Positions 59,133 to 64,000 of a DNA stretch of 64,000 bases are shown in pieces. A program made the translations under genes and the position numbers. The stretch's first letter is position 1. Every line of letters begins with the position of its first letter. Origin of the DNA: Tamaricihabitans halophyticus (lineage in GTDB: Bacteria; Actinomycetota; Actinomycetes; Mycobacteriales; Pseudonocardiaceae); NCBI RefSeq assembly GCF_004340875.1, contig NZ_SLXQ01000002.1, positions 496,001 to 560,000 on the forward strand, given 5' to 3'. Under the pieces are notes generated by a model, which had not been told where the DNA came from, searched no databases, and saw only the letters and a program-made list of their open reading frames with translations.

Positions 59133-60371
59133 TCAGTCGGGCAGGAGCGGAACCGACTGCACTGGTTGCTCCCGCAACAGCGTGCCTCGGGTGATCGCCG
59201 CCGAGCCGAAGCGGTCGCGAATCCCGTCGAGGACCGCGTCCAGCCCCTCGCCACTGGATGGTTGCAGCGGCAGGGCCAGCTGAACGGCGTCCTCGCTGTC
59301 CAAGTTGGACAACGTGACGCCGAGCAGGGTCAGCCCAGCCTGATCGATGGCCGGCAGCTGTTCGGCGAGCAGTTCCCGCGCGACGGTGAGAATCAGGTCG
59401 GTTCGCGAGCTCGCCTCGACCAGCGTCCGAGATCTGGTCTCGCGGTGGAAATCACCAAACCGGAAGCGAAGCACGACCGTACGGCTGACCCGGCGGGCTG
59501 CCCGGAGTCGTCGGGTCAACCGATCGACCAGCCCGGCAAGCACCGCGTCGAGCTCGATCCGCGATCGCGGTCGGGTGCCGAGCGCGCGTTGTGCGCCCAT
59601 CGAACGGCGTCGCCTGCCGGTGCGGACTCGACGTGGGTCCTGGTTCACCGAAAGGGCGTGCAGGTGCCGACCGGCGGCCCTGCCGAGCAGCCGGTCCAGG
59701 GCAGCAGGGTCGGCACGGGCGAGTTCGCCGACCGTGCTGATTCCCCGCGCGCGCAGCTTGCCGGCGGTGATCGCCCCGACACCCCATAACCGCTCCACCG
59801 GCAGCGGATGCAGGAACTCCCGCTCCCCGTCGTGCGGGACGACAAGCAGGCCATCCGGTTTGGCTACCGCGCTGGCCACCTTGGCGAGAAACTTGGTTCT
59901 GGCCACTCCTACGGTGATCGGGAGCCCGACGCGTTCGGCCACCTGGCCGCGAAGCCGCACGGCGATCTCGGCCGGCGTACCGGCGATCCGTGCCAGCCCG
60001 CCGACATCGAGGAACGCCTCGTCAATGGAAATGCCTTCGACCAGCGGAGTGGTGTCGGTGAACACCTCGAACACCGCCGCGCTCGCCTTCGCGTAGGCGG
60101 ACATCCGGGGCGGCACCACGATCGCCCCTGGGCACAGCCTTCGGGCCGAGCTGCCGCCCATGGCGGTCCGCACGCCGAACGCCTTGGCCTCATAGCTTGC
60201 CGCGAGCACTACCCCTCCGCCGACGATCACCGGGCGACCGCGTAGCCGGGGATCATCCCGTTGCTCGACCGAGGCGTAGAACGCGTCCAGGTCGGCATGC
60301 AGGATAGGCCCCTGCACCGGTACTGGCTCCTGCGCCGATACTGGCTCCCGCTCCGATCCGTCCGCAGCCAC
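59133..60371 (-). CDS. dinB: DNA polymerase IV (Y family)
   Basis: A 412-residue DinB polymerase for translesion synthesis. Catalytic motifs are ILHADLDAFYASVEQRDDP (first Asp) and SIDEAFLDVGG (Asp-Glu). The HhH region contains LWGVGAITAGKLRARGISTVGELA, and the little-finger domain follows. A short AQEPVPVQGP-type repeat precedes the polymerase domain. The start is given as the GTG at 60371. No clear C-terminal beta-clamp-binding QxxLPL was seen, although VQLALPL lies near residue 375. Confidence 0.93.
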   Translation of the reverse strand: MAADGSEREPVSAQEPVPVQGPILHADLDAFYASVEQRDDPRLRGRPVIVGGGVVLAASYEAKAFGVRTAMGGSSARRLCPGAIVVPPRMSAYAKASAAVFEVFTDTTPLVEGISIDEAFLDVGGLARIAGTPAEIAVRLRGQVAERVGLPITVGVARTKFLAKVASAVAKPDGLLVVPHDGEREFLHPLPVERLWGVGAITAGKLRARGISTVGELARADPAALDRLLGRAAGRHLHALSVNQDPRRVRTGRRRRSMGAQRALGTRPRSRIELDAVLAGLVDRLTRRLRAARRVSRTVVLRFRFGDFHRETRSRTLVEASSRTDLILTVARELLAEQLPAIDQAGLTLLGVTLSNLDSEDAVQLALPLQPSSGEGLDAVLDGIRDRFGSAAITRGTLLREQPVQSVPLLPD

Positions 60372-60453
60372 GAACAGATGTTCGCATTGGGGTCGGACAG
60401 TTCAGCGGTGCTACCCGAGGTGACGTAGTGCGTGCGAACGGTGAGCGTGCTGG

Positions 60454-62136
60454 TCACGACAGCTTGGGCAGGCGTTGCTCGACGTCGAGCAACGCCGCGA
60501 AGGGGTCGCCGCGTTCGGCGATCCGGTCAAGCACGGTGTCGATCGTCCAGCCGTCCGGCCGTAGGTTCGGGTCGTCCAGCTCATCCCATTCGAGTGGGAC
60601 CGAAACCGGTGCCCCCGGTCGCGGTCGCGCGCTGTACGGCGCCACCAGCGTTTTGTTCCGCACGTTCTGCGTGTAGTCCAGCCTCGCCAGCCCGCCGCGT
60701 TCGTCTTTCGCCCATGCCCAGCTGACGAGATCAGGGACCGTGTCCCCGATCGCCTTCGACACTGTCTGTGTCCACTCACGTGTCTGCGCGTAGCTGTAGC
60801 CGGGTGCGACCGGCACCCAGATCTGGATACCGCGTTGACCGGTGACCTTTGGCCGGCCGGTCACGCCGAGATGCTCCAGGGCAGTACGGTGCAGTCTGGC
60901 CAGGGTCAGCACCTCGTCGAAGGTCGTCTCGGTGCCCGGATCGATATCGAAGAATGCCCAGCTCGGCTGCTCGACATCGGCGATCGTGGAACTCCACGGG
61001 TGCAGCTCGACGGCCGCGTAGTTGGCCAGCCACACCAGCGCGGGGACACTGTCCGCGATCAGATACCACTGTGCCTTGTCCCGGTCCGCGTCCGGTCGTT
61101 GCCAGCGGGTGAGCCAGCTGGGCGCGTGTTCCGGCACGGCCTTGTGCCAGAAGCCCGGCTTGGCCACACCGTTCGGGAACCGGTGCGTGTTGAGCGGGCG
61201 GTCCACCAGATAGGGCAGCAGCACGGGCGCGATCCGCGCGTGGTAGCGAATCAGATCGCGTTTGGTGATCGCCCGTGCACCGTCCTGGCTCGGGAAAAGC
61301 GTCTTGTGCAGGTTCGTCAGCGGGACATCCCGGCCGGCGATCCGCCAGCTGCCCGCCTGGCCAAGGTCGGCAAGGTCGGCCAGCTCCGCCTCGGTCGGTG
61401 GCCTCCAGCGCGCGTGCGCGCCGTGGGTTTTCTTGTTGGCCGCTGTTCGTTTCCTGGGTTTTCCTTTCGGGGTGTTATCTGGTTCGCCGGAGTCCAGTGG
61501 GATCTCGGCGCGATTAGCGGGCAGGTCACCGCGCCAGAGCGCCGCTGGCGCCGCGGCCACCTGTTGGTTGGTGCGTCCACTTTTCACCGAACGCGGATGA
61601 TCTTCCGGATCCCAACCGGGATGGGCGTGCTCATCGGTCTTCTTCTTCAGCAGCAGCCATTGCTTGCCATCCTCGGTGCTTCGGCTCGGCCGGATGAGCA
61701 CGAACCTGCCCGCGAGCTTTTCGCCATGCAGGTCGAAGTGCAGATTGCCGCTCGCGATTGCTTCCGCCGGATCCGCGGTGTCCACCGGTTCCCAGGTTCC
61801 GCGATCCCACACGATGACATCGCCAGCACCGTACTCCCCACTGGGGATGATTCCTTCGAAATCCGCGTACTCCAGCGGATGATCCTCGACGTGTACGGCA
61901 AGGTGACGGGCGGTGGGATCAAGGGTCGGTCCCTTCGGTACCGCCCAGCTCACCAGCACGCCGTTCAGTTCAAGGCGCAGGTCATAGTGTCGGCGGCGAG
62001 CGCGGTGGCGCTGTACGACGAACCGGTTGCCGGTGGCCGGTTCCCCGGTGGCCGGGTCGCCGGCCGGCTCAGGGGTGCGCGTGAAATCGCGCTTGCGCTG
62101 GTATGTGGCCAACCGGTCGGCAGGTGCGTCGTCCAT
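60454..62136 (-). CDS. LigD-like 3'-phosphoesterase-polymerase protein without ligase domain
   Basis: A 560-residue protein with two NHEJ domains. The N-terminal phosphoesterase has RFVVQRHRARRRHYDLRLE and IIPSGEYGAGDVIVWDRG. After a basic linker (GKPRKRTAANKKTHGAHARW) comes a primase-polymerase with LTNLHKTLFPS, WAFFDIDPG (metal Asp pair) and GQRGIQIWVPV. The order PE-POL and the lack of the ATP-ligase domain differ from LigD of mycobacteria (POL-PE-LIG), so a separate ligase must act with it. No ku gene is in view. The start is the ATG at 62136. Confidence 0.88.
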   Translation of the reverse strand: MDDAPADRLATYQRKRDFTRTPEPAGDPATGEPATGNRFVVQRHRARRRHYDLRLELNGVLVSWAVPKGPTLDPTARHLAVHVEDHPLEYADFEGIIPSGEYGAGDVIVWDRGTWEPVDTADPAEAIASGNLHFDLHGEKLAGRFVLIRPSRSTEDGKQWLLLKKKTDEHAHPGWDPEDHPRSVKSGRTNQQVAAAPAALWRGDLPANRAEIPLDSGEPDNTPKGKPRKRTAANKKTHGAHARWRPPTEAELADLADLGQAGSWRIAGRDVPLTNLHKTLFPSQDGARAITKRDLIRYHARIAPVLLPYLVDRPLNTHRFPNGVAKPGFWHKAVPEHAPSWLTRWQRPDADRDKAQWYLIADSVPALVWLANYAAVELHPWSSTIADVEQPSWAFFDIDPGTETTFDEVLTLARLHRTALEHLGVTGRPKVTGQRGIQIWVPVAPGYSYAQTREWTQTVSKAIGDTVPDLVSWAWAKDERGGLARLDYTQNVRNKTLVAPYSARPRPGAPVSVPLEWDELDDPNLRPDGWTIDTVLDRIAERGDPFAALLDVEQRLPKLS

Positions 62137-62525
62137 GGTTCCTGCGTACTCCGTTCGTCGCCAAGCGGAAAGCCCCGGCGGACAAGACGTCGATGGCGCG
62201 GGTGGTTCAGACCGGTGCGTCGGCGCCTGCCATGCCTCCCCGGATTGGGTGAAGCACACCACGCCGTAGGGCAAACTCGCGGCCTGGAACGGCGGATCAT
62301 GAGCTCGGATTGATCATCCACAATGCCGTTCGCGACCAGTTCGCGAGCTGCTTGCGGGAAACCGCTCAAGCGCAAGGAATCCGGCTTCTTCCGCACCGTC
62401 TTGCTCGGGCACGGAGGTGACCACGGTATCCTAGGCCTCGAGCTGCGTGGATCACGCACCGACTGCCACTACGACAGTGGCGCCGTAGTCTGAAAAGGAC
62501 GACGCCGTGGACGAGAGGGGTATTG
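62137..62525. other. Intergenic region between ligD-like and mrpA
   Basis: 389 bases between divergent genes. No convincing reading frame or RNA is seen. A small CCACTA/TAGTGG-type dyad lies near 62466-62480 (CCACTACGACAGTGG), and the GAGAGGGG ribosome site of mrpA is at 62513-62520. Both promoters should be here, but none can be placed by eye. Confidence 0.55.
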
Positions 62526-64000
62526 GTGCTGCTGGCAATCGCATTGCACATGCTCGTGGCGGTCATCGTGCTGCTGATTGCTCGCCGTGCCGGCCGTTGG
62601 GTGTTCGCGATCGCCGCGGCGGTTCCCGCGGTGACCTTCGCCTGGGTGATGAGTGGCAGCGCGGCGACGTTAGCCGGTGATGCTCGAGTAGAGACACTGT
62701 CCTGGGCGCCAAAGATCGGGCTCGAGTCCGTGCTGCGCCTCGACGTACTCAGCTTCGTCATGATCATTCTGGTGTCCGGCGTTGGCGCGGTGGTTTTCGC
62801 GTTCTACGCCGCCTACGCCAAACCGGGCGAGCGCGGAGTCGGTCGCACCGCCGCGCTGCTGTCCGTGTTCGCCGGCGCGATGCTCGGCTTGGTGCTTGCC
62901 GACGACATCTTCACGCTGTACGTCTTCTGGGAACTCACCACCGTCTGTTCCTTCCTGCTCGTCGGCGGGGACGGGGTGAGTCGTGCCGCGCGGCGTTCGG
63001 CGGTGCAGGCACTGTTGGTCACCGCGATCGGTGGCCTCGCCATGCTCGGTGGACTGGTGCTACTTGCCGAGGCGTCCGGGACCTACCGGATTTCCGAGAT
63101 CGTCGCGAACCCGCCTTCCGGTGCGGCGGTCAACGTGGCGCTGGTGCTGCTGCTCGTCGGCGTCGTCACGAAGTCCGCGCAGGTGCCGTTCCACCCGTGG
63201 TTGCCAGGCGCCATGGTCGCGCCGACACCGGTCAGTGCGTACCTGCACGCGGCGGCGATGGTGAAAGCCGGCGTTTACCTGCTGGCGCGGTTCGCGCCAG
63301 GGTTCGGCGACGTGCCCGCCTGGTGGGTACCCGCGGTGGTGCTCGGCTCGCTGACCATGCTGATCGGCGGTTACCGGGCGTTGCGGGAGACCGATCTGAA
63401 GACCCTGCTCGCCTATGGCACCGTGTCCCAACTGGGTTTCCTGACCGTGTTGATGGGGGCTGGAACGCGGGCGGCGGCATTGGCCGGAATCACCCTGCTG
63501 CTCGCGCACGGCCTGTTCAAATCGGCGCTGTTCCTGGTAGTCGGGGTGATCGACCGGCAGACAGGGACGCGAGATATCCGGCATCTTTCCGGCGTCGGGA
63601 GGCAATCGCCCGCCCTGGCCGTGTTCGCCGTACTCGCACTGGCCTCAATGGCCGGACTGCCCCCGCTCCTTGGTTTCGTGGGCAAGGAAACGGCGTTCGA
63701 AGCCTTCACCTACGGCGGTACGGATACTTTCGTTCTGGTCGCCATCGCACTCGGTTCGGTGCTGACCGTCGCCTACAGCATCCGATTCGTCTGGGGCGCT
63801 TTCGCGACCAAGACAGATCTGCCGGATACCGCGGTGTCCACGCCCGGTATCGGTTTGCTCGGGCCGGTGGCGCTGCCCGCCCTTGCTGGTCTCGTCTTCG
63901 GCGTGGCGACCCCACTGGCCAGCACGGTGGTCGATGGCTACCCGGCCGCGATGCCGTTCGGGCCTGAAGCGTCGGATCTCGCGCTGTGGCACGGAATTGG
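62526..64000 (+). CDS. mrpA: Na+/H+ antiporter subunit A (MrpA/MnhA), 5' part
   Basis: The first 491 residues of an MrpA-type antiporter subunit, a complex-I ND5 homologue. Membrane helices begin at once (LLAIALHMLVAVIVLLIA). Conserved features are FTLYVFWELTTVCSFLLVG (the Glu of helix 5), VGVVTKSAQVPFHPWLPGAMVAPTPVSAYLHAAAMVKAG and LLAHGLFKSALFLVVG. The rest of the usual 750-950 residues and the mrpC-G genes lie past the window. The GTG at 62526 is used; a TTG one codon earlier is possible. Confidence 0.9.
   Translation, partial: MLLAIALHMLVAVIVLLIARRAGRWVFAIAAAVPAVTFAWVMSGSAATLAGDARVETLSWAPKIGLESVLRLDVLSFVMIILVSGVGAVVFAFYAAYAKPGERGVGRTAALLSVFAGAMLGLVLADDIFTLYVFWELTTVCSFLLVGGDGVSRAARRSAVQALLVTAIGGLAMLGGLVLLAEASGTYRISEIVANPPSGAAVNVALVLLLVGVVTKSAQVPFHPWLPGAMVAPTPVSAYLHAAAMVKAGVYLLARFAPGFGDVPAWWVPAVVLGSLTMLIGGYRALRETDLKTLLAYGTVSQLGFLTVLMGAGTRAAALAGITLLLAHGLFKSALFLVVGVIDRQTGTRDIRHLSGVGRQSPALAVFAVLALASMAGLPPLLGFVGKETAFEAFTYGGTDTFVLVAIALGSVLTVAYSIRFVWGAFATKTDLPDTAVSTPGIGLLGPVALPALAGLVFGVATPLASTVVDGYPAAMPFGPEASDLALWHGI

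Noticed and set aside
57926-59254. 442-codon open frame opposite the thiolase gene
   Set aside because: The thiolase on the plus strand has all catalytic motifs; the antisense frame shows only compositional Arg/Gly bias.
60835-62313. 492-codon open frame opposite the ligD-like gene
   Set aside because: Shadow of a GC-rich gene; no recognisable domain and no ribosome site.
1-64000. tRNA, rRNA or transposase genes
   Set aside because: No cloverleaf, rRNA segment, terminal inverted repeat or transposase motif was seen in any gap or frame.

Overview
The window is GC-rich actinomycete chromosome, most likely from the Pseudonocardiaceae (Amycolatopsis/Saccharopolyspora relatives). This rests on the dense GTG/ATG starts with 1-8 base gene overlaps, the XRE+DUF5753 regulator, the Asp23 locus with an AmaP-like anchor, a DprE2-like SDR, SCO6745- and DUF2277-type proteins, a duplicated zinc-free ribosomal protein cluster, and luciferase-like (probably F420-linked) chemistry. 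I see no phage, transposase, CRISPR array, rRNA or tRNA. Both edges cut genes: an XRE regulator on the left and mrpA on the right.

Left third (1-26 kb), housekeeping and accessory genes. An XRE regulator and a secreted TAP-like lipoprotein that has lost its nucleophile are followed by an envelope-stress Asp23 operon (two Asp23 proteins, an AmaP-like anchor, DUF6286, a 58-residue membrane peptide, a J-like protein). Then come a RibD-C reductase divergent from zapE, an ABC-F ATPase convergent with rocD across a strong hairpin, an S9 peptidase overlapping an SDR, and a deaminase-type amidohydrolase. Next are paired crcB genes with a possible fluoride riboswitch, a CopB-type ATPase under a CsoR-like operator, an orphan DprE2-like SDR, a membrane-inserted patatin, an epoxide-hydrolase-like enzyme, TenA, and a LysR/flavin-reductase pair sharing a LysR box.

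Middle (26-36 kb). One tightly overlapping operon encodes a soluble LytS-type kinase, a LytTR regulator and two acetate-type sodium symporters, each with a small membrane partner. After surE comes the zinc-starvation cluster: one 19-bp Zur-type palindrome separates rpmB-rpmG-rpsN-rpsR (leftward) from mrf-rpmE2-rpmF (rightward). All the ribosomal proteins lack CxxC zinc motifs.

Right third (36-59 kb). This looks like an undescribed catabolic region. Two paralogous FCD-GntR regulators flank an enamidase-like amidohydrolase. TGTATACA palindromes sit before that enzyme and before a long operon: LLM oxidoreductase, small membrane protein, SsuABC-like importer with two permeases, three-subunit molybdenum hydroxylase. 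Downstream lie a frameshifted membrane gene, an amidase, a PucR-type activator, and a CoA-dependent set (acyl-CoA ligase, cysteine-less thiolase with DUF35 partner, two MFS carriers, MaoC hydratase, true thiolase). The gene logic suggests uptake, hydroxylation, hydrolytic ring opening, deamidation and CoA-dependent shortening of an N-heterocycle; the substrate is unknown.

Right end: dinB, a LigD-like PE-POL protein without a ligase domain, and the start of an Mrp antiporter operon. A family of short intergenic hairpins (ACCGC...ATCC...GGAT...GCGGT, plus a related form with CTTTAAGG/CCTTGAGG) recurs between genes through the window and is not explained by any gene.
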